Assembly: GCA_902766655.1 (NCBI GenBank)
Contig: CACXEL010000186.1
Span: forward strand, 1-6,730
Direction: 5' to 3'
DNA: 6,730 nt
Origin: an uncultured Lachnospiraceae bacterium
GTDB lineage: Bacteria; Bacillota; Clostridia; Lachnospirales; Lachnospiraceae
The notes beneath the pieces were generated by a model. The model made no database searches, had not been told where the DNA came from, and was given only the letters and a program-made list of their open reading frames with translations. The translations under genes were made by a program, and so were the position numbers. This document shows positions 1 to 5,566 of the stretch, one piece after another. Position 1 is the first letter of the stretch. Every line of letters starts with the position of its first letter.

Positions 1-43
1 AAGGACCGTCCCTGCCTGTCAAAAAGGCTGTCCCTGATTCTCC
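1..43. repeat. Truncated copy 1 of the GGGACGGTCC palindromic repeat family
   Basis: Bases 1-25 are a right arm: the core AAGGACCGTCCCTG followed by the outer tag CCTGTCA and an A run. The left arm lies before the window. A second, decayed piece follows at 30-43 (GTCCCTGATTCTCC). The stretch 16-43 closely matches 4957-4984 next to copy 6, apart from a one-base indel and a few substitutions, so homology runs past the hairpin itself. The gene this copy follows is not in the window. Confidence 0.85.
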
Positions 44-173
44 TTCCTGCCCAAGTCTATCCTACCATAAACGGCGGGGGACTGCCATGAATCCTGGTTA
101 TACCTCTGTAAACAGCGGGAATTGGATTTATTTCCCGCGGGGGAGTACCATGTAGTCACAAGGAAAAAACACA
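44..173. other. Leader region upstream of the dehydratase gene
   Basis: No convincing gene is present. A short inverted repeat, GCGGGAA at 115-121 against TTCCCGC at 132-138 with a 10-nt loop, could be a weak hairpin or an operator. A poor sigma-A-like pair, TTGGAT at 122-127 and TACCAT at 146-151 with 18-bp spacing, overlaps it. The promoter of the dehydratase gene should lie here or further upstream, but I cannot place it with confidence. Confidence 0.35.
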
Positions 174-240
174 GAGGTGGGAATCAGGGACGGACCTTTT
201 TCCCATTCTGGGAAAAAGGTCCGTCCCTGATTCCCACCTC
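174..240. repeat. Palindromic repeat copy 2 (31-bp perfect hairpin)
   Basis: Arms 174-204 and 210-240 are perfect reverse complements with a 5-nt loop (205-209). The core is variant: GGGACGGACC instead of GGGACGGTCC, and the change is present in both arms. The outer tag reads TGGGAAT before CAGGG. The copy ends 11 nt before the Shine-Dalgarno site of the dehydratase gene, so if transcribed it would place a very stable hairpin in the 5' leader close to the ribosome site. Confidence 0.93.
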
Positions 241-266
241 ACCCGATAATGAAGGAGGAAATAAAA

Positions 267-1775
267 ATGGCAAACGTGAACGCCCTTATGATGGACCCGT
301 CCGACAACGTAGTGACCTGCGTCAGGGAAGTCAAGGCCGGTGAGGAGGTCGTCTACCGCTGCGGCGAGGAGATCCTGAACCTGACCGCCCGCGAGGATAT
401 CCCCTACTGCCACAAGATCGCTCTCTGCGACCTGGCGGAAGGCGCCGACGTCCACAAGTACGGCGAGCTGATCGGCCGGACCAACAAGGCCGTGGAGAAA
501 GGCTGCCTCGTCAACCACGAGAACATCTACTCCGTCCCCAGGGATTACGACAGCGAGCTGGTCGCAGAGACAGGCGAGGAGGAGGTCCTTCCCCTGGTCG
601 AGACCGAGTCCGGCATGAAGTTCTGGGGCTACCGGCGTGCGGAAGGCCGTCCGGGCATCCGCAACCACGTCCTCATCCTGCCCACCTGCGCCTGCGGCTC
701 CGAGAGCTCCCGGATCGTGGCCAGCCAGGTCCGGGGCGCCGTCAACATCGTCTTCAACACCGGCTGCTCCGACGTCGCCGCCAACACGGCCATGTCCCAG
801 AAGGTCCTGACAGGCTTCGCCTGCAACCCCAATGTCTACGGCGTCGTCATCATCGGCCTCGGCTGCGAGACCGTCGGCCACAAGCTCCTCCGCGAAAAGA
901 TCCAGAAAATGACGACCAAGCCCGTCGTCTCCTTCGGCATCCAGGACGAGGGCGGCACCCTCAAGACCATCGAGAAGGCCGTCCGCGCCGCCAGGGACAT
1001 GGCCGCCGAGGCGGGCATGCAGCAGAAGGAGCTCTTCGACATTTCCGAGTTCTTCATGGGCATCGAGTGCGGCGGCTCCGACGCCACCAGCGGCATCGCC
1101 TCCAACCCGGCCGTCGGCGAGCTCTCCGACCTCCTGGTCGACCTGGGCGCCACCACCATGATGAGCGAGTCCATCGAGTGGATCGGCGGCGAGCACGTGG
1201 TGGCCAAGCGCGCGGCCTCCCCGAGGATCCACACCGAGATCATCGAGGTCTGCCGGGCCTATGAGGACCACTTAAAGGCAGCCGGCCAGGACTGCAGGGC
1301 CGGCCAGCCCACACCGGGCAACAAGGCGGGCGGTCTCTCCACCCTGGACGAGAAGTCCCTCGGCTGCATCCGCAAGGGCGGCACAAGACCCGTTGTGGAG
1401 GTCCTCGAGCAGGCGGCCAGGCCCACGAAGCGCGGGGCCCTGGTCATGGATACCGCCGGCTACGACATCTCCTCCGTCACCTCCATGGTGGCAGGCGGCT
1501 GCCAGGCTGTCATTTTCACCACCGGCCGCGGCACGCCCACCGGCAACGCCATCGCCCCGGTCCTCAAGGTGACCGCCAACGAGATCACCTACAAGAAGAT
1601 GGAGGACAACATGGACGTGGACCTCTCCGCCATCGTGCGCGGCGAGAAGACCTACCAGGAGATGGGCAGGGAGCTCCTCTCCGCCATCCATGACGTCTGC
1701 AACGGCAAGCTGACCAAGGCGGAGGCCTACGGGTTCTCGGACATCGCCGTCGACCACGTCTGCAGGTTCGTGTAA
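267..1775 (+). CDS. UxaA/GarD-family sugar-acid dehydratase (altronate dehydratase-like)
   Basis: This 502-aa protein belongs to the family of altronate (UxaA) and galactarate (GarD) dehydratases, cytoplasmic metal-dependent enzymes that remove water from hexonic or aldaric acids to give 2-keto-3-deoxy acids. Residues 1 to about 92 form the N-terminal SAF-type domain (CHKIALCDLAEGADVHKYG at 48-66). The catalytic domain follows, with family blocks GYRRAEGRPGIRNHV (121-135), GLGCE (197-201), CGGSDATSGIASNPAVGE (268-285), NKAGGLSTLDEKSLGCI (352-368) and MDTAGYDISSVTSMVAGG (394-411). Length fits UxaA (about 495 aa). The ATG at 267 is preferred over the in-frame ATG at 249 because AAGGAGG at about 252-258 lies just upstream of it and inside the longer reading frame. 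It ends in tandem stops, TAA TAG. The downstream transporter gene suggests joint uptake and breakdown of one acid. Substrate is uncertain: altronate, galactarate or another hydroxy acid are all possible, so no symbol is given. Confidence 0.93.
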   Translation: MANVNALMMDPSDNVVTCVREVKAGEEVVYRCGEEILNLTAREDIPYCHKIALCDLAEGADVHKYGELIGRTNKAVEKGCLVNHENIYSVPRDYDSELVAETGEEEVLPLVETESGMKFWGYRRAEGRPGIRNHVLILPTCACGSESSRIVASQVRGAVNIVFNTGCSDVAANTAMSQKVLTGFACNPNVYGVVIIGLGCETVGHKLLREKIQKMTTKPVVSFGIQDEGGTLKTIEKAVRAARDMAAEAGMQQKELFDISEFFMGIECGGSDATSGIASNPAVGELSDLLVDLGATTMMSESIEWIGGEHVVAKRAASPRIHTEIIEVCRAYEDHLKAAGQDCRAGQPTPGNKAGGLSTLDEKSLGCIRKGGTRPVVEVLEQAARPTKRGALVMDTAGYDISSVTSMVAGGCQAVIFTTGRGTPTGNAIAPVLKVTANEITYKKMEDNMDVDLSAIVRGEKTYQEMGRELLSAIHDVCNGKLTKAEAYGFSDIAVDHVCRFV

Positions 1776-1778
1776 TAG

Positions 1779-1858
1779 ATTTTGAGAAACAGGGACGGTC
1801 CTTTTTTCTCAAAATTCAGAGATTTTGAGAAAAAAGGACCGTCCCTGTTTCTCAAAAT
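1779..1858. repeat. Palindromic repeat copy 3 (37-bp perfect hairpin) between dehydratase and transporter genes
   Basis: Arms 1779-1815 and 1822-1858 are perfect reverse complements with a 6-nt loop (TCAGAG). Outer tag TGAGAAA; standard core. Each arm is also an imperfect palindrome, starting ATTTTGAGA and ending TCTCAAAAT. It begins 3 nt after the dehydratase stop codon and is followed by a run of nine C (1859-1867) and then the transporter ribosome site. T/A runs are oriented opposite to a standard intrinsic terminator (T run before, A run after), so simple termination is not the obvious role. In a joint transcript it would separate the cistrons and could affect mRNA processing or stability (inference). 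Confidence 0.95.
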
Positions 1859-1889
1859 CCCCCCCCCGCTATAGAAAGGAGATAAGAAA

Positions 1890-3122
1890 ATGAAGGCACT
1901 CATCGGCAAATGGACCAAACTCAGCTTATTCACCCGCATCATGATCGGTTTCGTCATCGGTATCGTTTTCGGCCTCGTCGCAGGCGAGAAGGCATCCTCG
2001 GTGGCCTTTCTCGGCACGATCCTGACCAGACTTCTCACCATGGTGGTCGCCCCCCTGGTCCTCGGACTTCTCATCTGTTCCGCGGCTGACGTCAAGGACT
2101 TCAAGACCCTGGGCAAGATCGGCGGCAAGACTCTGGCCATCTTCCTGGGCGGCACGGCCTTCGCGGTCGCCATCGGCCTCGTGGTCTGCAATTTCCTGCA
2201 GATCGGCGCCGGCTTCGTCATGGACTCCAGCGTGACCTACGACGCCAAGGAGATCCCGAGCATCACCGAGACCCTGCTCAACATCATCCCCACCAACCCC
2301 TTCAACGCTCTTTCCACCCAGAACCTGCTGCAGATCATCTTCTTCGCCCTCCTGCTCGGCTTCGCGCTGATCACCCTCGGCGAGAAGGGCGACCCGGTCC
2401 TGAACTTCTTCCGCTCCTGGACCGACGCCTGGAAGGAAATTACGAACATCGTCCTCGAGTTCACCCCCTTCGGCGTCTTCGGCCTCATGGCTGACATTGT
2501 CGGCAAGTACGGCCTCAGCGTCATGCTGCCCTACCTCAAGACCATCTTTGCCTGCTACCTGACCTGCTTCCTCTACACGGTCTTCGTCCAGGGCGGTCTC
2601 ATGGTCGGTCTCTACGCCAAGATCAGCCCGATCAAGTTCTTCGCCACCATGAAGGAAGCCATGCTCTTCGTCTTCGCCACCTGCTCCTCGGTCGCCACGA
2701 TCCCGATCAACCTCAAGTGCACCAAGAAGCTGGGCGTCAGCGACAAGATCGCGGACTTCGTCATCCCCTTCGGCGCCGTCATGAACATGAACGGAACGGC
2801 CATCTATGAAGCCGTCGCCGTCATCTTCGCCTCCCAGGTGTTCGGTATTCATTTGACAGTGACCCAGCAGATCATGGTCATGGTCACCGCCGTGCTGGCC
2901 TCCGTCGGTACCGCCGGCATCCCGGGCTCCGGCCTGGTCATGCTGACCATCGTCCTGAACGCCGTCAACCTGCCGCTGGAGACCATCGCCCTCCTGGCCG
3001 GCATCGACCGGATCCTCAACATGGCCCGCGTTATCCCGAACATCGTCGGTGACGCCGCTGCCGCTGTCATGGTCGCCAAGAGCGAAGGTGAGCTGCATCC
3101 TGAACTGGTCACCGAGGAATAA
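1890..3122 (+). CDS. Dicarboxylate/amino acid:cation symporter family (DAACS) transporter
   Basis: This 410-aa inner-membrane secondary transporter matches the glutamate/aspartate/C4-dicarboxylate symporter fold: N-terminal helices from about 13, the HP1 serine motif TCSSVATIP (264-272), NMNGTA (299-304), the HP2 tip GTAGIPGSG (340-348) and the last-helix signature GIDRILNMARVIPNIVGDA (371-389). Substrate-site residues differ from the aspartate transporter Glt(Ph). By my alignment from memory, the amino-group-binding Asp394 is Asn377 and Thr398 is Val381, while the carboxylate-binding Arg397 is kept as Arg380. The third-sodium-site residues Tyr89, Thr92, Ser93 and Asp312 become Phe85, Gly88, Thr89 and Asn301. 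This suggests a carboxylate substrate without a required amino group, and altered cation coupling. The ATG at 1890 has GAAAGGAG at 1874-1881, 8 nt upstream. It lies 114 bp after the dehydratase gene on the same strand, so a hydroxy or sugar acid substrate is plausible but not shown. Confidence 0.93.
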   Translation: MKALIGKWTKLSLFTRIMIGFVIGIVFGLVAGEKASSVAFLGTILTRLLTMVVAPLVLGLLICSAADVKDFKTLGKIGGKTLAIFLGGTAFAVAIGLVVCNFLQIGAGFVMDSSVTYDAKEIPSITETLLNIIPTNPFNALSTQNLLQIIFFALLLGFALITLGEKGDPVLNFFRSWTDAWKEITNIVLEFTPFGVFGLMADIVGKYGLSVMLPYLKTIFACYLTCFLYTVFVQGGLMVGLYAKISPIKFFATMKEAMLFVFATCSSVATIPINLKCTKKLGVSDKIADFVIPFGAVMNMNGTAIYEAVAVIFASQVFGIHLTVTQQIMVMVTAVLASVGTAGIPGSGLVMLTIVLNAVNLPLETIALLAGIDRILNMARVIPNIVGDAAAAVMVAKSEGELHPELVTEE

Positions 3123-3133
3123 GAGTAAAATCC

Positions 3134-3212
3134 TTTTTGACAGACAGGGACGGTCCTTTTTTCTCAAAATCAAAGGTTTTGAGAAAAAAGGACCGTCCCT
3201 GTCTGTCAAAAA
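3134..3212. repeat. Palindromic repeat copy 4 (36-bp perfect hairpin) between convergent genes
   Basis: Arms 3134-3169 and 3177-3212 are perfect reverse complements with a 7-nt loop. Outer tag TGACAGA; standard core. It nearly fills the gap between the transporter stop (3122) and the stop of the convergent membrane-protein gene (3223), leaving about 11 and 10 bp. Its position suits a bidirectional 3'-end structure, but the outer T run precedes and the A run follows the stem, unlike a typical bidirectional rho-independent terminator. Confidence 0.95.
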
Positions 3213-3222
3213 ATGCCCAGGA

Positions 3223-3690
3223 TCAGACGTCGGTGTCCTCGGGCTCCCGGTCGAGGTCCTCCCGGCGCTTCTGGGTGGCCCTGGCGACCAGGCTGAGGGA
3301 GACCATGAGGACGATGAAGAGCACGACGAAGGTGATCCCGGCCGCCATGAGGCAGGTCCTGATGGCCTCGGGCTTCCGGAAATAGGCCGTCATGAAGACG
3401 ACGCCCGAAAAGACAAGCGCGCCGAGGGCGGAGAAGGCGGCGTTGGTCTTCGTGTCCATCCGGTAATTCCTGGACCAGATGCCCTTCCTGAGGCAGGCCA
3501 CGCAAATGTAAACCGCCAATACCATGAAAATGATCCACTCCCCGGCCAACTGCTCCCAGGACCGGCCCATGATCTGCTGGATCAGGATGGCGGCCAGCAG
3601 GGCCCAGAATGCGAACCAGCAGCCGTTCCGCTCGATCTTCAGAAGTTCGGCTTCCTGTCTCTCGTCAAGCATGTTCTTATTTGTTTTCAT
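3223..3690 (-). CDS. Four-helix membrane protein, DUF6773-like, partner of XRE regulator
   Basis: A 155-aa integral membrane protein of unknown biochemical role. It has a short charged N-terminus containing DERQEAE (9-15), hydrophobic segments at about 24-42, 52-67, 83-103 and 112-136, and a charged C-terminal tail (QKRREDLDREPEDTDV, 140-155). The architecture and the DERQ-type start recall DUF6773 family proteins, which I know mainly as small membrane proteins of Firmicutes; the assignment is from memory and moderate. The ATG at 3690 has GGGAGG at 3700-3705, 9 nt upstream; the internal ATG at 3672 has no such site. The start overlaps the end of the upstream XRE gene by 14 bp, implying co-transcription and likely translational coupling. 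The membrane protein may act together with the regulator, for example as a sensor or as its main target, but the sequence does not show which. Confidence 0.85.
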   Translation of the reverse strand: MKTNKNMLDERQEAELLKIERNGCWFAFWALLAAILIQQIMGRSWEQLAGEWIIFMVLAVYICVACLRKGIWSRNYRMDTKTNAAFSALGALVFSGVVFMTAYFRKPEAIRTCLMAAGITFVVLFIVLMVSLSLVARATQKRREDLDREPEDTDV

Positions 3691-3889
3691 TTTCCTCTTC
3701 CTCCCAGAATAAATCGTTCAAAGTGACACCCAGCGCTTTGCAGATGTCGATGCAGAGTTTGATGGACGGGTTGAAATCGCCGGCCTCTATGAGGCCGATG
3801 GTCTGCCGCGTCACACCGGCTTTTTGGGCCAGGTCGGTCTGGGACATGCCCAGTTCGATGCGCCTGAATTTCATCTTCAGATTTCTCAT
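3677..3889 (-). CDS. XRE-family (Cro/CI-like) helix-turn-helix regulator
   Basis: This 70-aa protein is almost only a Cro/CI-type HTH domain. The helix-turn-helix spans roughly residues 16-35 (SQTDLAQKAGVTRQTIGLIE), followed by the typical family ending NPSIKLCIDICKALGVTLNDLFW (40-62) and an acidic tail. Such compact regulators are usually dimeric DNA-binding repressors. The ATG at 3889 is chosen because AGGAGGTG lies 8 nt upstream; an in-frame ATG at 3982 would place the start upstream of the -35 promoter box and has no ribosome site. A strong promoter sits just upstream, flanked and overlapped by two 20-bp direct repeats, which fits negative autoregulation (inference). Its stop lies inside the start of the following membrane-protein gene. 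Confidence 0.95.
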   Translation of the reverse strand: MRNLKMKFRRIELGMSQTDLAQKAGVTRQTIGLIEAGDFNPSIKLCIDICKALGVTLNDLFWEEEENENK

Positions 3890-3908
3890 GGCGTTTTCAC
3901 CTCCTGTG

Positions 3909-3956
3909 ATGTTAAGTATATATTGCATCGGGGAGGATGTCAAGTATATATTGCAT
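3909..3956 (-). promoter_or_regulatory. Promoter and direct-repeat operator of the XRE operon
   Basis: On the minus strand TTGACA (3938-3943) and TATACT (3915-3920) are separated by 17 bp, close to the sigma-A consensus. Two 20-bp direct repeats lie at 3937-3956 and 3909-3928, differing at a single position (C3941 versus T3913), with a 28-bp period. Read on the minus strand they run ATGCAATATATACTT then G or A then ACAT. One repeat covers the -35 box and the other the -10 box, so a bound regulator would block RNA polymerase. The expected transcription start is about 20 nt before the ATG. The adjacent XRE protein is the obvious candidate ligand. Confidence 0.85.
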
Positions 3957-4004
3957 ATGTAATGTAAATTTTTTAAAAGCAATTTTTACTGGGCGAGGGA
4001 GGGG

Positions 4005-4093
4005 ATTTTGAGAGGCAGGGACGGTCCTTTTTTCTCATTTTTTCGAAGAATACGAAAAAATGAGAAAAAAGGACCGTCCCTGCCTCTCAAAAT
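4005..4093. repeat. Palindromic repeat copy 5 (41-bp perfect hairpin)
   Basis: Arms 4005-4045 and 4053-4093 are perfect reverse complements with a 7-nt loop, the longest hairpin in the window. Outer tag TGAGAGG; standard core. The inner ends are extended by TTTTTTCG/CGAAAAAA compared with the other copies. The last base of the right arm is the last base of the hydrolase stop codon (minus strand, 4093-4095), so the copy directly abuts that gene. It lies between the hydrolase 3' end and the region upstream of the XRE promoter. Confidence 0.95.
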
Positions 4094-4767
4094 TATTTCA
4101 GGTTCTTCAGAACGGGCATAAGCGCCTTCAGCACCTCGTAGTAGCCGTCAGCGTAGAAATGCATACCTTCCACGGTATACTCCTCCTTGAGCCGGCCCTT
4201 CTCGTCGGTGATCCCGGCGTTCAGGTCCAGGAATGTTGCGCCGTACTTGTCCGCCAGGGCGTGCACGCCCTCGCTGGCCGCGCGGATGCGTTCATTCGTG
4301 CGGTGCCTGAAGACCTCCTTCATGTAGGGGATCTTCGCGGCATCCGGATTGACCGGATAGTAGGCGAGGAGGAAGATCTTCGTCTCCGGCAGGCGCTCCT
4401 TGATGCGCTTCAGAATATCCTCGTACCGGCCCAGCAGGGCGGCCTGGTCGTAGTCCGGGCCGTTCAGGTCATTGGTGCCGATGTTCAGGAAGAGGTAGGC
4501 CGGCTCCAGGTCGAAAATGCACTCATCCAGCACCTCCGCCATCTGGGACGTGGTGAACCCGCCCACGCCGCGGTTGTAGATCACATAGGGCAGCTGGAAG
4601 TCCAGCAGGAACTCGCCGATCGGGAACTGCTCCATGAGGCTGGAGCCGGCGAACACGATCTGGCCCTTGCGCGCGAAGGGGTTCAGGCGGCGGAAGCGCT
4701 CCACCTTGGTCATCTGTTCGTTGCGGTTCATTTCCATGATGATCTTGCCGACTTCTCTCTCGTCCAT
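4093..4767 (-). CDS. SGNH/GDSL-family hydrolase
   Basis: A 224-aa hydrolase of the SGNH/GDSL superfamily, which cleaves esters of lipids, acylated sugars or similar compounds. The four blocks are visible: block I VFAGSSLME (38-46) with the likely nucleophile Ser43, block II NRGVGG (65-70) with the oxyanion Gly, block III NIGTND (95-100) with Asn99, and block V VEGMHFYADGY (199-209) with His203. The usual Asp three residues before the His is Glu200. No signal peptide or membrane helix is seen, so it is probably cytoplasmic. The length suits a single-domain member. The ATG at 4767 has AGGAGG at 4777-4782, 9 nt upstream. It appears to be a single-gene unit with its own promoter. Substrate cannot be read from the sequence; acetyl-sugar or lysophospholipid esterase activity are possibilities. 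Confidence 0.92.
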   Translation of the reverse strand: MDEREVGKIIMEMNRNEQMTKVERFRRLNPFARKGQIVFAGSSLMEQFPIGEFLLDFQLPYVIYNRGVGGFTTSQMAEVLDECIFDLEPAYLFLNIGTNDLNGPDYDQAALLGRYEDILKRIKERLPETKIFLLAYYPVNPDAAKIPYMKEVFRHRTNERIRAASEGVHALADKYGATFLDLNAGITDEKGRLKEEYTVEGMHFYADGYYEVLKALMPVLKNLK

Positions 4768-4807
4768 TTTGATGATCCTCCTGATGTCTTGTAGTATCTT
4801 TTGTCCT

Positions 4808-4816
4808 ATTATAGCA
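4808..4816 (-). promoter_or_regulatory. Extended -10 promoter of the SGNH hydrolase gene
   Basis: On the minus strand TGCTATAAT gives a perfect TATAAT (4808-4813) with the extended TGn element directly upstream (4814-4816). No good TTGACA lies at the expected distance, which is tolerable for extended -10 promoters. The start of transcription would be near 4801, about 33 nt before the ATG. Repeat copy 6 begins roughly 23 bp further upstream, so it borders the -35 region. Confidence 0.7.
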
Positions 4817-4838
4817 CACCTGTGAACGGGCGGCGGTC

Positions 4839-4966
4839 TTTTTTGACAGTCAGGGACGGTCCTTTTTTCTCAAAAATCTCCGGTTTTTGATAAAAAAGGA
4901 CCGTCCCTGACTGTCAAAAAAATCTCCGCTTATTGATAAAAAAGGACCGTCCCTGACTGTCAAAAA
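4839..4966. repeat. Palindromic repeat copy 6, with a duplicated right arm
   Basis: The left arm 4839-4876 pairs with the right arm 4884-4921 over 38 bp with one mismatch (C4869 against T4891); the loop is 4877-4883. A second right arm follows: 4877-4922 and 4923-4966 are direct repeats with a 46-bp period and two substitutions (G4883/C4929, T4886/A4932). The left arm could therefore pair with either right arm. Outer tag TGACAGT, identical in all three arms. The two right arms share the T4891/T4937 change, so that mutation came before the duplication. The copy lies between the hydrolase promoter and the 3' end of the next minus-strand gene. Confidence 0.93.
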
Positions 4967-4994
4967 GGCGTCCCCGGATTCCCCGGCAGTGGCC

Positions 4995-5450
4995 TCATTT
5001 GCAGGCAGCGTCGGCGGCCTTCATGGCGATGGGCGTCATGATGAAGGCGACGATGTAGAGAATGATGTAGAGTGGGATGAAGGTCCCGAAAAATGCCCCC
5101 CAGAAGGCGCCCAGCTGGTGGGCCATGGCCAGATTGAAGAGGGACAGCGGCGCGCCGATGCCGATGGTGAAGAGCAGACAGACCGGCAGGCTCCCGACCA
5201 GGCTGCCCGGGAGGCTCTGGGGATCAAGCCCGAAGAGCTTTGCGAAGCCGGCCTGCAGCCCCATGACGGGGAAGATCACGTTGATCAGGAAGGCCAGGCA
5301 GAAGCCGATCAGGATATTGGACAGCAGGTTGGGAAAGAAAACGATGGGCTGGCCCGACAGCAGGGCTGCCGAGACCGACATGACGATGGCCATGGGAAGG
5401 TCCAGTACCAGGTTGAAGATCACGATCCACTTTGCGCTCGGTTTTTGCAT
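4995..5450 (-). CDS. Small four-helix membrane protein of unknown function
   Basis: I do not recognise this 151-aa protein. It has four hydrophobic segments at about 8-30, 40-62, 84-106 and 117-140, with few charged residues, and is clearly an integral membrane protein. The two halves look related: NLVLDLPMAIVMSV (13-26) resembles SLVGSLPVCLLFTI (83-96), and each is followed by a second helix, suggesting a duplicated two-helix module. This faintly recalls the DUF2798 pattern, but I would not assign it. The ATG at 5450 is chosen because AGGAG (5459-5463) lies 8 nt upstream. The in-frame ATG at 5486 has no ribosome site and falls at the likely transcription start. Its neighbours are separate units, so context gives no function. 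Confidence 0.8.
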   Translation of the reverse strand: MQKPSAKWIVIFNLVLDLPMAIVMSVSAALLSGQPIVFFPNLLSNILIGFCLAFLINVIFPVMGLQAGFAKLFGLDPQSLPGSLVGSLPVCLLFTIGIGAPLSLFNLAMAHQLGAFWGAFFGTFIPLYIILYIVAFIMTPIAMKAADAACK

Positions 5451-5491
5451 TTTTATCTCTCCTCTCAGTTGTGATGGATTGTCCATATCTT

Positions 5492-5497
5492 ATTATA
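5492..5497 (-). promoter_or_regulatory. Candidate -10 box for the small membrane-protein gene
   Basis: A perfect TATAAT is read on the minus strand 42 nt upstream of the chosen ATG. No convincing -35 box or TGn extension accompanies it, so the call is weak. It would put the transcript start near 5485 and so favours the shorter coding start at 5450. Confidence 0.4.
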
Positions 5498-5566
5498 ATG
5501 AATCACCGCGGGATAATTACGACCTGTTTTGTGCATTGGCATGACATTTTTTATTACGTACGACTG

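Noticed and set aside
104..121. Catabolite-response (cre) site near TGTAAACAGCGGGAA
   Set aside because: It matches only the first half of the cre consensus and lacks the central CG and the second half-site.
87..155. 22-codon open frame in the leader (possible leader peptide)
   Set aside because: The GGGGG upstream is a poor ribosome site, the peptide has no codon run suggesting attenuation, and the following hairpin is a dispersed repeat found in other contexts.
156..1271. Long minus-strand open frame opposite the dehydratase gene (371 codons)
   Set aside because: It is Ala/Gly/Asp/Val-rich, as expected from the reverse of a gene with strong C/G third-position bias. It has no family motif, and the opposite strand encodes a clear UxaA-type enzyme.
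1779..1858. Repeat copies as ordinary rho-independent terminators
   Set aside because: Stems are much longer than usual, bases flanking the stem have the reverse T/A polarity, and a copy sits upstream of a ribosome site (174-240), where termination would block the gene. A role in 3'-end formation at some loci is still possible.
1926..3209. Long minus-strand open frame opposite the transporter gene (427 codons)
   Set aside because: The composition is highly acidic and Gly-rich, an antisense artefact of high GC. Its start lies inside repeat copy 4, and the plus strand encodes a clear DAACS transporter.
4060..4794. Plus-strand open frame opposite the SGNH hydrolase (244 codons)
   Set aside because: It starts inside repeat copy 5 and has no ribosome site or recognisable motifs. 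The minus strand carries all four SGNH blocks.
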